Source: Verrucomicrobiota bacterium
GTDB taxonomy: Bacteria > Verrucomicrobiota > Verrucomicrobiia > Limisphaerales > CANJSG01
DNA: 37,409 nucleotides
Direction of reading: 5' to 3'
Assembly (NCBI GenBank): GCA_947476875.1
Contig: CANJSG010000012.1
Span: 1 to 37,409, forward strand
A program made the translations under genes and the position numbers. Shown in pieces: positions 9,347 to 19,525 of the stretch; the first letter of the stretch is position 1, and the number at the start of each line of letters is the position of its first letter. Under the pieces are notes generated by a model. It did no database searches. It saw nothing but the letters and a program-made list of their open reading frames with translations, and was not told where the DNA came from.

Positions 9347-10675
9347 TCAGGCCATTTCCAGCCCGCGCATCGTTCCCGTGGACGACGCGAACTTGTCGGT
9401 CTCGAGACCCATGCGTTGGAGCATGGAGACGAAGAGATTCGGGAGCGGGTAGTTGCGTTCGGTGTCGAAGGCGAGGTGCTGGCCGTGTTTGAAACCACCT
9501 CCGGCGAAGAGAGTCGGCAGGTTCGTGGTCACGTGGGTGTTGGCGTTTCCGAGATTGGAACCGTAGAGGATCATCGTCCGGTCCAGCAGCGGCTCGCCGT
9601 CTTCGCGGACATTCTTCAGCTCGGTGAACAGGTTCGCGAGGAGCTTCATGTGCCATTCGTCGATGGCCTTCAACTGGGAGAGCTTGGCCTCGGAACGCCC
9701 GTGGTGGGACAGGTTGTGATACGCGTCGTTCAGCTTGGTGTCGCCAAGTTCGATGACGGGCGAGTTGACGCTGTCGAGCAGGAGCGCGATGGAGCGGGTC
9801 GAATCGGTCTCGAAGGAAAGCCGCGCGATGTCATACATCAGGCGGACCTTCTCCATGTATTCGCGGGGGCTGGCGGGATCGAGCGGCATCGGCGCCGAGA
9901 CCTTGGGTTTGGGTTTGTTCTCCCATTCGCGGGACATCTTCATGCGTTTCTCCAGCTCGCGCACGCTGGTGAAATACTGGTCGAGCCGGTCGCGGTCATG
10001 CGCCCCGACGTTGCGCTTGAGGTCCTTGGCCTGTCCGGCGACAGCGTCAAGGATGCTCCGGCCCAGTTCAAGTTTCCGGATCTGGCCTTCTGTCTCGGCC
10101 TTGGTGCCCTGCATGAAGAGATGGCGGAACACGTCGGAAGGTTTCTCTTCGCACGGGATCAGCACGCCGGAACCGGTCCACGCGAGGCTGCGCTGTCCCT
10201 GCTGGACGTTGACGCCGAGATTGAGCGACGGGAAACGGGTCAGATGGCCGATGCGTTCGGCGATGTATTGATCGAGCGAGATGGTGTTCTTGAAACCGCC
10301 GCTGCCGGGATGCGGGGCCGCCGTGAGGAAGCAGTTGTCCGCCGGATGGCCGCCGTCGACATCGGGATGGGAGACGCCGCTGAAGACGGTGAAGTCGTTC
10401 CGGTGTTCCTTCAGATTCTGGAGGTAGGGTGAAAGCGCGTAGTCGCGGCCGGCCTGCTTGGGAAAGAACTGGTCGGGCAACAGGCCGAGGTTGTTGCAGA
10501 TGCCGAAGACCCGGCGCGGCTTGTTGTCGGGTTTGCCCGCCGTGACAGCCTTGGCCACCGAAGCGAACGCGGGCGTCATCGAGTCGAGCAACGGAAGCGA
10601 CAGAGCGATGCCGGCGCCACGCAGGAAGCTGCGGCGGGAGAGGGACCGTTGCGTGGCGACGAAGGGAGTGTTCAT
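9347..10675 (-). CDS. DUF1552 family protein, Tat-exported (operon 2)
   Basis: A 442-residue DUF1552 protein with a clear twin-arginine signal ([20 protein letters not shown], residues 13-32) and ATG at 10673-10675. It starts 43 bases after the stop of the 859-residue DUF1592 protein and is followed after 13 bases by the CotH kinase, so all three are probably cotranscribed. Typical family segments are visible: [35 protein letters not shown]-like region with [12 protein letters not shown], and [24 protein letters not shown] near the end. The resemblance of the last segments to DUF1501/sulfatase-like folds is noted but unproven. Only about family-level similarity is visible to the operon 1 paralogue, so this is an old duplication or independent acquisition rather than a recent copy. 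Confidence 0.9.
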   Translation of the reverse strand: MNTPFVATQRSLSRRSFLRGAGIALSLPLLDSMTPAFASVAKAVTAGKPDNKPRRVFGICNNLGLLPDQFFPKQAGRDYALSPYLQNLKEHRNDFTVFSGVSHPDVDGGHPADNCFLTAAPHPGSGGFKNTISLDQYIAERIGHLTRFPSLNLGVNVQQGQRSLAWTGSGVLIPCEEKPSDVFRHLFMQGTKAETEGQIRKLELGRSILDAVAGQAKDLKRNVGAHDRDRLDQYFTSVRELEKRMKMSREWENKPKPKVSAPMPLDPASPREYMEKVRLMYDIARLSFETDSTRSIALLLDSVNSPVIELGDTKLNDAYHNLSHHGRSEAKLSQLKAIDEWHMKLLANLFTELKNVREDGEPLLDRTMILYGSNLGNANTHVTTNLPTLFAGGGFKHGQHLAFDTERNYPLPNLFVSMLQRMGLETDKFASSTGTMRGLEMA

Positions 10676-10718
10676 GGGGTGGAGGGTTTTCTTCGTTTTT
10701 GCGACCGGGCTGCTGCCA

Positions 10719-13298
10719 TCATTTATTCAGGAACAGCCGGCTCTGCACAAGCCCGTGGATCAGGCTGCGGACGCCATAGTGGCTGGAGCCGGCGCGCGCC
10801 AGGACCTGCTCGATCTCGTTCCTGTCACTGAATCGGACGGGGGCGCCCGTGGCATAAACGGCGAGCTGCCGGGCAAGGTTGCGGGCGATCTGTTTCTCGT
10901 CGTCGAGCAGGAGGGATTTCAGTTCGCGCACGTCGGCGAACTTCCGCCCGTCAGGCAGTTCGCCGGACGGATTCACCGGCAACGCGAGACTGAACTCGAA
11001 TTTCTGTCCGCTCTTGGCGAGGCCCTTCTCCGGCGGGCCGGATCCATGCGCCCGGTAGCGCTCGCGGAAGCCGCCCATGACATCAAAGCTCTCGAGGGCG
11101 AAGCCGGCAGGATCGATCTTCGTGTGGCACGCCGCACAGGATTCCTGCGAACGGTGCTGGTCCAGTTGTTGGCGAATTGTGACGGCCCCGCGGATATCGG
11201 GCTCGACCGCCGGGACGCTCGGCGGCGGCGGCGGCGGTTGCTTGCCGAGGATGCGCTCCATGATCCAGGCACCGCGCAGCACGGGCGAGGTCGTGGTGCC
11301 GTTGGCGGAGACCTTGAGAACGCTGGCCTGGGTCATGATTCCACCGCGCGGGCTGTCCTTTGGAAGGTTTACCCGCCTCAACGCGACTCCCTCGAAATGC
11401 GGCAGCCCGTAGTGGACCGCGAGCCGCTCGTTCAACATGGCGAAATCGGACGCGACGATGTTGCGCGCCGGCAGGTCTCCACGGAGCAGTTCGCCGAAGA
11501 AAGCCTGCGTTTCCTCCAGGGCCGATTCGGTCAGAAGATCGTCGAGGTAATAATCGGAGTAGAGCGTGGCGTCGGGCGTGGTGGCCTGGATCCGGCGCAG
11601 GTCGAGCCAGTAGTCGAGGAAGGCGTCGACGAACTGGCGAGCCTTGGGATCGGCCAGCAGGCGGTCGGTCTGGACGCGAAGAACGTCCGGCTGTCGCAGC
11701 TGGCCTTTCGCCGCCAACAACCGGAGTTCGGCATCGGGCGTGGAGTTCCAAAGGAAGAGTGAAAGCCGCGAAGCCAACGCATGGTCGTTGAGTTTGCCGG
11801 GACGCTCCTCGACGCAGATGAACTCCGGCGAGCAGAGCACCGCCGTGTAGCCGGCGATCATGGCGTCGGCGAAGCTGCTGCCGGACTTCAGGGCGCTTTC
11901 GATCACCGGCAGGAAGCGCTTCGACTCCCTGTCGGCATCCGGCCGCCGATAGGCGGCATTGAGGAAGTTGCGGAGAAGACGCTCGGAATCCTTCTTCGGG
12001 TTGCTTGAAACGACATCGACCTTGGTTCCCGTCGTCCCGGATTTCTTCAACGGCAGATCGCCGAAGAGCAGCCTGTGGCCAGCGGTCGGCCACTGTTCGA
12101 AGATCGGACCTTCGACCTCCAGCCACCGGAACACGACGCCGGGTTGGCCGTCGCGTTCCGCAAGCGGATTCTGCCAACGCGATGCGCCCGGTCGCGACCG
12201 GAACAACCGCGCAGGATCCACCCGGACGATCTCACCCGCGAGGAGCCACACGTCGAGTTCGTGGACCGAGGGCTCGGGACTGACATCGAAGGCCCCGAGC
12301 TTGCGCAGGAGGCGCGGCGGCGTCTCGGAATAGACGGTGATCGGCTCGGAGCGGCGGCCTTTGGAAACGTCATCGAGATTGGGGATGAACCACTTGTTGG
12401 TCAGCCCCGGTCCCACCCAGACGGAAAAGCCATTCAGGCGCAGCTTGTAGCGGCCGGCGACGGGCGCCTTGAAGTTGCTGAACTTGGGCTCAAGCGGCTC
12501 ATAGCTTCCCGCCACGACCCCGACGCCTTCGATCTCCCTCAGCGCGGCATTGGTCTTTCCAGCGGAGATTGGACCCTTTCCGGCGCGCACATCGGCCTGG
12601 CCTTCGAATCCAAGCACCGGAAACGTCGCCCGTTCGGGCGCCGTGTTGAAGACGGAGAACTTCATCGGCCCGGTGTAGCTGCGCTGGTCGCGCGCATAAT
12701 GCCGGACGACCGTCGTTTCCGGTTGCTCCACCTTCCCGGCCATCACCTGGCGCAACGCATGGTCGGCCGCGCCCAGATACCTCGCCATTTGCACATAGGA
12801 CACGTCCAAGGCATCGCCGACTTTGTTGAACCGATGGGCCACTCCGTCCTCCGGCAGGGAATCCCGCACCTGCAACCAAGGCGCCTGCAGGAGATCACGC
12901 AGCGCGTTCTCATATTCGTAGCGGTTCAAACGGCGCTGCACGGACCGGCCCTCTTTCGCGACCAGCTTGTCCTCCACCATGTTGATCGAATTCGAAAGCG
13001 TTGCCTTGAAGGCTTCGAGATCCTTGGCGTCGGGCCGGGGCTTCTTCTTGGGCGGCATCTCACCAACGTCCACGCGGTCAAACACGCCGACCCACTTGGT
13101 CAGATCCTTGGGTGAGCCGGCTTCCAGTTTGAGGGCCGTCAGATCAAGCCCGCCCTTCTTGATCTCCCCGTCATGGCACTCGATGCAGTGCTGGTCTACG
13201 AAGCGGGAAACGACCGTGCCGGGGACAGCGGACGCCGTCCACGTCCCCAGCAGAATCGAAGCGGCCCCGGCGAGGAGAATGTGGCGTGTGGACTTCAT
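10719..13298 (-). CDS. DUF1592/DUF1588/DUF1585 cytochrome-type protein (operon 2)
   Basis: An 859-residue exported protein, close to the usual length for this family. The ATG at 13296-13298 opens a signal peptide ([18 protein letters not shown], cut about residue 24). A cytochrome c-like domain carries CIECHD at 38-43 and [12 protein letters not shown]; a DUF1587 region follows (about 120-185; [16 protein letters not shown]). After a beta-rich central region come DUF1595-like (about 440-505; [10 protein letters not shown]), DUF1592 (about 508-640; [19 protein letters not shown]), DUF1588 with CAACH at 721-725, a run of seven prolines just before it, and DUF1585 to the C-terminus (VQSRLFL). 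It heads operon 2. A periplasmic redox or haem-dependent function is inferred only from the CxxCH motifs. Confidence 0.92.
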   Translation of the reverse strand: MKSTRHILLAGAASILLGTWTASAVPGTVVSRFVDQHCIECHDGEIKKGGLDLTALKLEAGSPKDLTKWVGVFDRVDVGEMPPKKKPRPDAKDLEAFKATLSNSINMVEDKLVAKEGRSVQRRLNRYEYENALRDLLQAPWLQVRDSLPEDGVAHRFNKVGDALDVSYVQMARYLGAADHALRQVMAGKVEQPETTVVRHYARDQRSYTGPMKFSVFNTAPERATFPVLGFEGQADVRAGKGPISAGKTNAALREIEGVGVVAGSYEPLEPKFSNFKAPVAGRYKLRLNGFSVWVGPGLTNKWFIPNLDDVSKGRRSEPITVYSETPPRLLRKLGAFDVSPEPSVHELDVWLLAGEIVRVDPARLFRSRPGASRWQNPLAERDGQPGVVFRWLEVEGPIFEQWPTAGHRLLFGDLPLKKSGTTGTKVDVVSSNPKKDSERLLRNFLNAAYRRPDADRESKRFLPVIESALKSGSSFADAMIAGYTAVLCSPEFICVEERPGKLNDHALASRLSLFLWNSTPDAELRLLAAKGQLRQPDVLRVQTDRLLADPKARQFVDAFLDYWLDLRRIQATTPDATLYSDYYLDDLLTESALEETQAFFGELLRGDLPARNIVASDFAMLNERLAVHYGLPHFEGVALRRVNLPKDSPRGGIMTQASVLKVSANGTTTSPVLRGAWIMERILGKQPPPPPPSVPAVEPDIRGAVTIRQQLDQHRSQESCAACHTKIDPAGFALESFDVMGGFRERYRAHGSGPPEKGLAKSGQKFEFSLALPVNPSGELPDGRKFADVRELKSLLLDDEKQIARNLARQLAVYATGAPVRFSDRNEIEQVLARAGSSHYGVRSLIHGLVQSRLFLNK

Positions 13299-13558
13299 GG
13301 TGGAACACCCAAATCTGACACATCGGAAGCACCAATATCAAGGCTCCGGCCCTGCCAGATCGTCCTGAATTTCGTGACGGGAATGCGACGAACGGGATCT
13401 TTGACCGAACTCACCGGTAGACATTCATCTGGAGTCGCTTGATCCGTCCTGGGGCGTTTTCACCGCACTTCCGGGTTGCCACTGCCATGCCGCCTGCGAG
13501 CGTCACCCCATTTCCCCCGCCCGACGTGCGTCGATGCCGTTCAGTCCAAATCGAACCT

Positions 13559-14677
13559 ATGAATCTACTCCTCAGCCTTCTCATCGCGGTTTCGACCGCA
13601 TTGGCCGCCCCCGCGCAGGTGCCACGGCCGGACACACTCGTCTCGCCCGAGATGCAGGCGGATCGACGGGTGACGTTCCGCGTGCGGGCGCCCAAGGCGG
13701 CGGAGGTTGGCTTGGGCGGCGATTGGATGACGCCGAACACCACACAGCCAATGACGCGCGACGGGCAGGGCGTCTGGAGCCTCACTGTCGGGCCGTTGGA
13801 GCCCGGACTGGCCATCTACGCCTTCACCATCGACGGCGTGACGACGCCTGATCCGGTCAATCCGCGCATCAAGCTCCGGGCCCGCACTTCTGCCAGCCTG
13901 GTCGACGTGCCGGGGAATCCGCCTGAGTTGTGGGAGGCGCGTGACGGGCCGCACGGCAGCGTGGAGGTGAATTGGCACAAGTCGTCCGTCACCGGGGACA
14001 CGCGGGCGTATCATGTTTACACGCCGCCCGGCTACGATCCGGCGCGGCGCACGCGGTATCCGGTGCTGTTCCTCCTCCACGGCAACAACGACACCGCCTC
14101 GGGCTGGACCGATGTGGGCAAGGCCAACTTCATCTTCGACAACCTCATCGCCGAAAAACGCGCCGTGCCGATGATCGTGGTCATGCCTTGGGGCCATGCG
14201 TTGCCCTACACCGGGCCCCAGTCAAACAACACGGCTTTGGTCGAACGCTACCTCGTCGATGAGGTGATGCCGCTGGTGGAGAAGAACTACCGCGTGGCCG
14301 GCGGCCGCGAAAACCGCGCCATCGTCGGGCTCTCGATGGGCGGCGGCCACGCCCTGCACATCGGGCTCAGCCATCTCGACCGCTTCAGCGCCGTGGCGGC
14401 CTTCAGCTCGGCGATCCCGCCCAACTTCGAGACCCGCTTCCAGCCGTTGCTCGACGATCCGCAAGGCACAAACAAGAAGCTCAAGCTGCTCTGGATCGGT
14501 TGCGGCCGACAGGACGGAGCCTTCGAGCGGAATCAGAAGCTCTCGGAGTTGCTGACCACTCGCGGCGTCCGCAACACGTTCCATCCCACCGAAGGCCTGC
14601 ACAACTTCGCCATCTGGCGGAAGTATCTCGTGGAGGTCGCGCCCCTGCTCTTCCGCAAGGACGGCAAGGCCCACTGA
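13559..14677 (+). CDS. Exported esterase D-type carbohydrate esterase with N-terminal CBM48-like domain
   Basis: A 372-residue protein. The ATG at 13559 was chosen because it begins the signal peptide (MNLLLSLLIAVSTALA); 40 open codons upstream look non-coding. Residues about 30-110 resemble a CBM48/E-set domain (VTFRVRAPKAAEVGLGGDW, GLAIYAFTIDG) as found in front of feruloyl and other carbohydrate esterases. The rest is an alpha/beta hydrolase of the esterase D family: LFLLHGNND oxyanion region, nucleophile Ser259 in GLSMGG, probable acid Asp319 in GCGRQDGAF, and catalytic His348 in EGLHNFAIW. It probably removes acyl groups (acetyl or feruloyl) from polysaccharides outside the cytoplasm. 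The exact substrate cannot be read from sequence. It converges with the next gene with 9 bases between stops. Confidence 0.9.
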   Translation: MNLLLSLLIAVSTALAAPAQVPRPDTLVSPEMQADRRVTFRVRAPKAAEVGLGGDWMTPNTTQPMTRDGQGVWSLTVGPLEPGLAIYAFTIDGVTTPDPVNPRIKLRARTSASLVDVPGNPPELWEARDGPHGSVEVNWHKSSVTGDTRAYHVYTPPGYDPARRTRYPVLFLLHGNNDTASGWTDVGKANFIFDNLIAEKRAVPMIVVMPWGHALPYTGPQSNNTALVERYLVDEVMPLVEKNYRVAGGRENRAIVGLSMGGGHALHIGLSHLDRFSAVAAFSSAIPPNFETRFQPLLDDPQGTNKKLKLLWIGCGRQDGAFERNQKLSELLTTRGVRNTFHPTEGLHNFAIWRKYLVEVAPLLFRKDGKAH

Positions 14678-14686
14678 CCACGGGCC

Positions 14687-16147
14687 TCAAGGCCAGCGAT
14701 ACTGTGGCGGACTTTCGGGTCCGGGCAGATTGATCCACTCGTTGTGCCGGAAAGGATCGTAGGCGGGGTCCAGCTCGGCGAAGTCGTCGATGTCCACCAG
14801 CCGCACGACTTCCGGATGTCCATCCAGCCGTTGGTCCAGGCGGATGGCCACGCGATCGGGATGATGGCGGCGCACCAGTTCGCGGGCGTAGTGGTGGTAA
14901 AGGTAGGGATCCCCAATCGTCCGGATGCTCGCGCCCAGGAAATACTGGGGATTGAAGAGGACTTCGTTGCCGTCGCGGATCGGCTGGGTGACGGCGAACG
15001 AGCTCGAGAGCCAGCCGTTCTGGTAATAGTCGCAGTGGATCCGCATGCCGGGATCGACCCCGGCTGGTTCACCGGGATTCCGCCACGACCGCGTGACCTG
15101 GATGGTCCAGAAGTTGGTGCCCTTCTGGATATCCGCTTCAAACCGCACCTCGCGATTGGCATCGAACATGAACAACCCAAAGTATTTTCCCTCCGCCGTC
15201 AGCCGCGCGTCGCCCGGGATCAAGAGGTGATAAAAACTTCCGAACAGCGCCACGGCGAAGACGGCCAAAGTCGGCAGATGACGCCGCGAAAACCGGTAGC
15301 CCGCCTGCAACGGTTCATTGAATCCCATGAACGCCACCACCGCCAGCGGCAGCATCAGCGACATATACCAGTAGCCCACGATGAACCCCGAATAGACGTG
15401 GAACAGGATGAACGCGCCGAACGACAACCGCCGGAGCCACTTGATCCGCGTGAACCAACAGAGCGGCCCGAACAGCTCAAGAACGATCAACGCCACGCTC
15501 GCCGTCGTCACCACCCAGCCGGCCTGCGGTAACAAAGGGAGCTTGCCCGGGACCGAGTTGAAGTATTCCCCGGACAACCACGAAGGGGTCATCTTCACGA
15601 TGGCGGACATGACGTAGCTCAGGGCCAGCACGGCGCGAAACGACCGCATCTTTTCCGCCGAAATCAGGACCACCAGCGTGAAGAGGAGATGGAAGTGGTG
15701 GTAGTTGGCGAACAGCCGGAGGTCGCACAGGTAGAAGAAGACCTTGTTGAGGAACAGGAACGCCAACACGCAAAGCGCGAGCAGACTTGTGCGGAGCAAG
15801 AACAGGGAAAACATCCCGAGCAGCGCCAGCATCCCGAGCAGATACAGGTAGGATTCCGTCTGGAAGCCGTCCATGAACACGAGCCACCGCAGGTTCTGGA
15901 ACAAAGGCGACGGCACGAAGTCGAACGCCTCGTTACCCCTCGTGGACAGCGACCCCGCGTGCCTCCACCAGAACGCGAAGGTCATATGGAAGTAGAACAA
16001 CAGGGCGGCGCAAACCGCCTTCAGCCGCGGATCACGGTTTACCTCCTCGCACCCGAGCAATCCACTCAGGCGTTGGCCAACCGAAGCCAACCGCCCGTTT
16101 CCGGCGGACTCAACCGACGATGAGATTCCTGATGAAGACGGGAGCAT
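14687..16147 (-). CDS. Polytopic membrane protein, HTTM / vitamin K-dependent carboxylase-like
   Basis: A 486-residue protein; the ATG at 16145-16147 is preferred over a GTG two codons upstream. After an approximately 40-residue polar N-terminus there are about seven or eight hydrophobic segments up to residue about 320, with Trp/Tyr/Phe-rich stretches such as FYFHMTFAFWWRH, FFYLCDLRLFANYHHFHLL and FHVYSGFIVGYWYMSL. The last 160 residues are hydrophilic and probably extracytoplasmic. Size, layout and the His-rich second membrane region recall HTTM proteins, the bacterial relatives of vitamin K-dependent gamma-carboxylase, but no catalytic residue could be confirmed, so the family call is tentative. 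It follows the CBM6-like gene by 9 bases, indicating an operon. Confidence 0.62.
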   Translation of the reverse strand: MLPSSSGISSSVESAGNGRLASVGQRLSGLLGCEEVNRDPRLKAVCAALLFYFHMTFAFWWRHAGSLSTRGNEAFDFVPSPLFQNLRWLVFMDGFQTESYLYLLGMLALLGMFSLFLLRTSLLALCVLAFLFLNKVFFYLCDLRLFANYHHFHLLFTLVVLISAEKMRSFRAVLALSYVMSAIVKMTPSWLSGEYFNSVPGKLPLLPQAGWVVTTASVALIVLELFGPLCWFTRIKWLRRLSFGAFILFHVYSGFIVGYWYMSLMLPLAVVAFMGFNEPLQAGYRFSRRHLPTLAVFAVALFGSFYHLLIPGDARLTAEGKYFGLFMFDANREVRFEADIQKGTNFWTIQVTRSWRNPGEPAGVDPGMRIHCDYYQNGWLSSSFAVTQPIRDGNEVLFNPQYFLGASIRTIGDPYLYHHYARELVRRHHPDRVAIRLDQRLDGHPEVVRLVDIDDFAELDPAYDPFRHNEWINLPGPESPPQYRWP

Positions 16148-16156
16148 GGCCACGCT

Positions 16157-16837
16157 TCAGGGCTTGGCCGGTGGTTTCGAAGCCATCTCCTCAAACTGGA
16201 AGCAGGCGAAGTTGTTTCCCTTGCCGTAGTGGAAGGTCAGGACCTGCGGGCCGGCCTCGGGAAACTGGATCGTTCCGATCTCGGCGAAGTTCCAGTAGTG
16301 ATAGCCTGCGGTCTTCACCGGAAGCCGGCACTTGGAAGCCGGTTTGCCATTGAGGTCGAAGGTCACGGTGTTCGTCTGAAACGCGTAGAGCGCCTTGATG
16401 CGATAAGTGCCGGAGCGGGCCACGTCGACCGTGTAATTGCACCACTCGTTGTCCTCGGTCCAACCGATGTAGAACTGGTTGATATGCGGGCTGACCAGGT
16501 TCGTGTGGTTCAGGTCGGCCCAGTCCTTCACGAAGGAAATGTCCACGCCTTCGTCCCGGCGGAAGTGCCAGACATAGGCGCTCGCATGGGCGCGCTGGTG
16601 GCCGGGTTCCAAGTTGAGTTTGCCGCTGCCGTTATTGGTCGAATCGGTGTCGTGATAGGCGACGCCTTCGCCGCCGAGATCGTAGAGCGCGCACTGCACG
16701 ATGCCGGGGATGGCGGGCACACCGGCCTTGTGGATGGCATCGGCGAACGGCGTGCCCCTGTAGTCTGCCGGCACGGCGGCGATTCCTACAACGCAGACTG
16801 CGGCCAAGACGAAGCAGACGAGACATCGGGAGGACAT
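16157..16837 (-). CDS. Secreted CBM6/DUF5010-like carbohydrate-binding protein
   Basis: A 226-residue protein. Of the in-frame starts, ATG 16835-16837 gives a good signal peptide (MSSRCLVCFVLAAVCVVGI, cut about residue 20); ATG 16873 would add 12 polar residues. The mature part reads like a single beta-sandwich carbohydrate-binding module of family 6 type: IPGIVQCALYDLGGEGVAYH, YHDTDSTNNG, IGWTEDNEWCNYTVDV, GTYRIKALYAF, and a final QVLTFHYG strand. No enzyme domain is attached. It begins an operon with the HTTM-like membrane protein and diverges from the glycosidase-like lipoprotein at 16902, which makes a joint role in binding or processing a glycan likely. Confidence 0.72.
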   Translation of the reverse strand: MSSRCLVCFVLAAVCVVGIAAVPADYRGTPFADAIHKAGVPAIPGIVQCALYDLGGEGVAYHDTDSTNNGSGKLNLEPGHQRAHASAYVWHFRRDEGVDISFVKDWADLNHTNLVSPHINQFYIGWTEDNEWCNYTVDVARSGTYRIKALYAFQTNTVTFDLNGKPASKCRLPVKTAGYHYWNFAEIGTIQFPEAGPQVLTFHYGKGNNFACFQFEEMASKPPAKP

Positions 16838-16901
16838 GGCCGGACGATCGCGGCCGAGGAATTCGATTGTCATCAATCGTTGCAGCCGGATGACTTCGTC
16901 G

Positions 16902-18113
16902 ATGAACCCCGTGGATCGCAGAACCTTTCTGTTGGCATCTGGCGCAGCGGTGTCGGCCCTGGCGACGGGATGCCATTCGCGCGACGTCGCCGGGCGGGTC
17001 GACACGACACCGTATCCGTGCGCCCCTGGTCGTTGGCGAAAGCACGGCATCGTCCTCGAAGCCACCGAGCCCTGGGAAGGCGACAACGTGCAGAACTTCA
17101 CCGCCAGGGCGGAACCCCTCGGAAAGGACGACTGGCGCCTGTGGTATTCCGTTTCCGGAAGCCGTGCGGGCTACACGATCGCCTACGCGGAGGGCTCCCC
17201 GGGCGAACGGATGAGGAAGGTCCCGGCCGTGCTTTCAGTGGGCGATCCGGCGGATGCGCCGTTTGCCATCGGGAATCTGCCGGACAAGTGGCGGCCGATC
17301 CAGCCGGTCCACATCCGCCTGCGAAACGGCCGGCACCGTCTCTACTTCTGGGTCCACGGCCCCGGCGTGACCCGCTACCTCGCGGCGGAAAGCGATGACG
17401 GCCGACGCTACCGCGTGATCGACCCGCTTCGGCCCGTTCTCTACCACCCCTATGACCGGGCCGCGGCGGGACGGCCTGCGCCCGACGGAGTGGTTCTCGG
17501 AAAACTTGCGACCAATCGTCCGGCAGACGAACCGCCGGCCCTCAGCCGATTGATCTCAAACGACGCGACCAACCTCTACCAACTTCCTGACGGCACGTTC
17601 GAAATGTATTCGGTCGGGCTCGTGAAAGTGGACAAGTCGGACCCGGCCTACGTCGCCGAGGACAATGCTCCGGGACTGCTCCGCGTCATCGATCGCTACA
17701 CGTCGGGCGATGGCCTGAATTTCGAAACACGGCAGCGCATCATCACTCGTGACGCCGGCGATCCGGCCGACCAGCAGTTCTACTATCTTGCGGTCACCCA
17801 TACACCCCGTGGGCGGGTCGGCATGCTGGGGCACTATCGGTGCCGGGCGCAGACGATGGACTTGGAATGGTGCCACTCGCACGACGGCGTCGAGTGGCGA
17901 CGGCCGTTCCGCAGCGGTTGGCTCACGCGCGGGAACCCGCCGGCGCCCGACTGCTTTGGGCTCTACGGAGGAAGCCAACTGGTCCAGCACAACGGCCGCT
18001 GGCACCTGTTCTACACGGGAGTCAACAGCAGCCATAACGGGCGTGAAGCGCATGGAAAGCCGCGCCAAGTCGTGATGCACGCGTCGACCGATTCGATCTG
18101 GTCCGATCGCTGA
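16902..18113 (+). CDS. Tat-type lipoprotein with GH43/GH32-like five-bladed propeller
   Basis: A 403-residue protein. ATG 16902 is preferred because it begins a twin-arginine signal (DRRTFLLASGAAV, residues 5-17) that ends in ALATGC, a lipobox-like site with Cys near residue 24; ATG 16890 is an alternative. The mature part has repeating beta-propeller signatures of the GH43/GH32/GH130-like group: DDWRLWYSVSGSRAGYTIAYAEG, HRLYFWVHGPGVTRYLAAESDDGRRYRV, WCHSHDGVEWRRP and GRWHLFYTGVN. It may therefore cleave or bind oligosaccharides at the membrane surface; which acidic residues are catalytic could not be fixed. It converges with the PQQ-like gene at 18122, with 8 bases between stops. Confidence 0.7.
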   Translation: MNPVDRRTFLLASGAAVSALATGCHSRDVAGRVDTTPYPCAPGRWRKHGIVLEATEPWEGDNVQNFTARAEPLGKDDWRLWYSVSGSRAGYTIAYAEGSPGERMRKVPAVLSVGDPADAPFAIGNLPDKWRPIQPVHIRLRNGRHRLYFWVHGPGVTRYLAAESDDGRRYRVIDPLRPVLYHPYDRAAAGRPAPDGVVLGKLATNRPADEPPALSRLISNDATNLYQLPDGTFEMYSVGLVKVDKSDPAYVAEDNAPGLLRVIDRYTSGDGLNFETRQRIITRDAGDPADQQFYYLAVTHTPRGRVGMLGHYRCRAQTMDLEWCHSHDGVEWRRPFRSGWLTRGNPPAPDCFGLYGGSQLVQHNGRWHLFYTGVNSSHNGREAHGKPRQVVMHASTDSIWSDR

Positions 18114-18121
18114 AGGCGGGA

Positions 18122-19525
18122 TCACTCGGCCGTCCAGAGCGTCAGCGAGTCTTTGTCTTTGATGAAGATCCGGTTGCCTGAGACCACGGGATACGCGTGC
18201 GTCTGGCTGGAAGCGACCTTGTAGCTCACGACCTGTTTGAATTCCTTGTCGCCCGGCTCGAAGACGACCAACTGCGCGCTCGGTGTGAGGGCGAAAAGAA
18301 CCGACCCAGCGTCCACGATGGTCCCGTAGCCGCCCCCACCACCGCCGCCTCCGCGTCCACCAAATCCTCCGGGTCCGCCCGGTCCCCCAGGGCCACCGGG
18401 ACGGCGTTGTCCTTCGGGCGGAGTCGCCTGTCCGAACACGGTCGCGACGGAAGATCCACCGGGCAGTGAGGCGCGCATTCCGCCGGCCGGCGCACCGGCC
18501 GGCATGGGAGCCGACCACGCGGTTTTGCCGTCTTTCGAGCTGAGACAGAACAGCTCGTTGTTGCCGGTGAGCCCGTAGATCAGGCCGTTCTTCAGCGCGG
18601 GCGTGTTGAACGAGATGGTCTTGTCGGGATTGCTCCACAGTTCCCGGCCGACGAACTTGCCGCCTTCCTTCTCGATCTTCACCGCCGAGACCCCGCGTCC
18701 GGCCGAGATGATGACCTGTCCCTCGACGATGGGCGTGGCCGCCTTGTAGTCCCTGCCGCCGCCAACGCGTCCACCGCCACCGGGCCCGCCGGCTTGCGGA
18801 GCAGCGGCGGATTCCCACACGAGCGTTCCGTCGGCGGCATTGACGGCCACGAGTTTCGATTCGGTCTGGGCGACGACGAGCTTGGTGCCACCGACGTTCA
18901 TCAACACGGGCGATGAGTAGGAGGGACTGGGGCCGCTCCATTTCCACTTCTGGGCTCCGGTGGTCAGATCATAGGCGACGAGCGCGCCGTTCCCGCGTCC
19001 ACCGAGCTGGGCGATGGCCAGCCCGTCGACGATCATCGGGGAGCTCGACGGATGGAAATTGGGGAAGGAGTTGAACTCGTCCTTGCGCCACAGCGTTTTG
19101 CCGGTCGCCGCATCCACGCCGGAAATCATCCCGCGCACGCCCAGCGTCACGACCCTGCCATTGGCCACGGCCGGCGAACTGCGCGGGCCGGAGAATCCCT
19201 GCGCCGGGCCGCTCGCTCCGAGCGCCTCATATTTGTCCTGCCAGAGCTCCTTGCCGTCGGCGGCGTTCAGCGCACGGAGGACTTCGTTGCCTTGTTCACG
19301 GGAGAAGACGTAGAGCCTGTCGCCGACCAACGCCGGGGTCGCGACGCCTTCGCCCACGGTCACCTTCCACTTCTGCGTCAGTTCCTTGGGCCAGGTCTTG
19401 GGAGCCTTGAAGCCGGCCGCCTTGGCGTCGCGGTTGGGACCGAGCCACTGGGGCCAGTCCTGAGCCGATGCGCCGCCGATGCCGAGGAATGTGAGACAAA
19501 CCAATACCGCCGTCCGAGTTTTCAT
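18122..19525 (-). CDS. Exported PQQ-type beta-propeller repeat protein with glycine-rich insert
   Basis: A 467-residue protein with ATG at 19523-19525 opening a signal peptide (MKTRTAVLVCLTFLGIGGASA, cut about residue 21) followed by QDWPQWLGPNRD, the usual N-terminus of bacterial PQQ-like (PF13360-type) outer proteins of this phylum. Blades show the motif of a small residue, aspartate, glycine and tryptophan: NAADGKELWQ, DAATGKTLWRK, DLTTGAQKWKW, NAADGTLVWES, SSKDGKTAW. No residues for PQQ enzymatic activity are evident, so it is taken as a structural or binding propeller. Residues about 374-401 form an almost pure Gly/Pro/Arg run (bases about 18323-18406), and a shorter Gly-rich stretch lies at 246-257; both would be disordered loops. 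Confidence 0.88.
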   Translation of the reverse strand: MKTRTAVLVCLTFLGIGGASAQDWPQWLGPNRDAKAAGFKAPKTWPKELTQKWKVTVGEGVATPALVGDRLYVFSREQGNEVLRALNAADGKELWQDKYEALGASGPAQGFSGPRSSPAVANGRVVTLGVRGMISGVDAATGKTLWRKDEFNSFPNFHPSSSPMIVDGLAIAQLGGRGNGALVAYDLTTGAQKWKWSGPSPSYSSPVLMNVGGTKLVVAQTESKLVAVNAADGTLVWESAAAPQAGGPGGGGRVGGGRDYKAATPIVEGQVIISAGRGVSAVKIEKEGGKFVGRELWSNPDKTISFNTPALKNGLIYGLTGNNELFCLSSKDGKTAWSAPMPAGAPAGGMRASLPGGSSVATVFGQATPPEGQRRPGGPGGPGGPGGFGGRGGGGGGGGYGTIVDAGSVLFALTPSAQLVVFEPGDKEFKQVVSYKVASSQTHAYPVVSGNRIFIKDKDSLTLWTAE

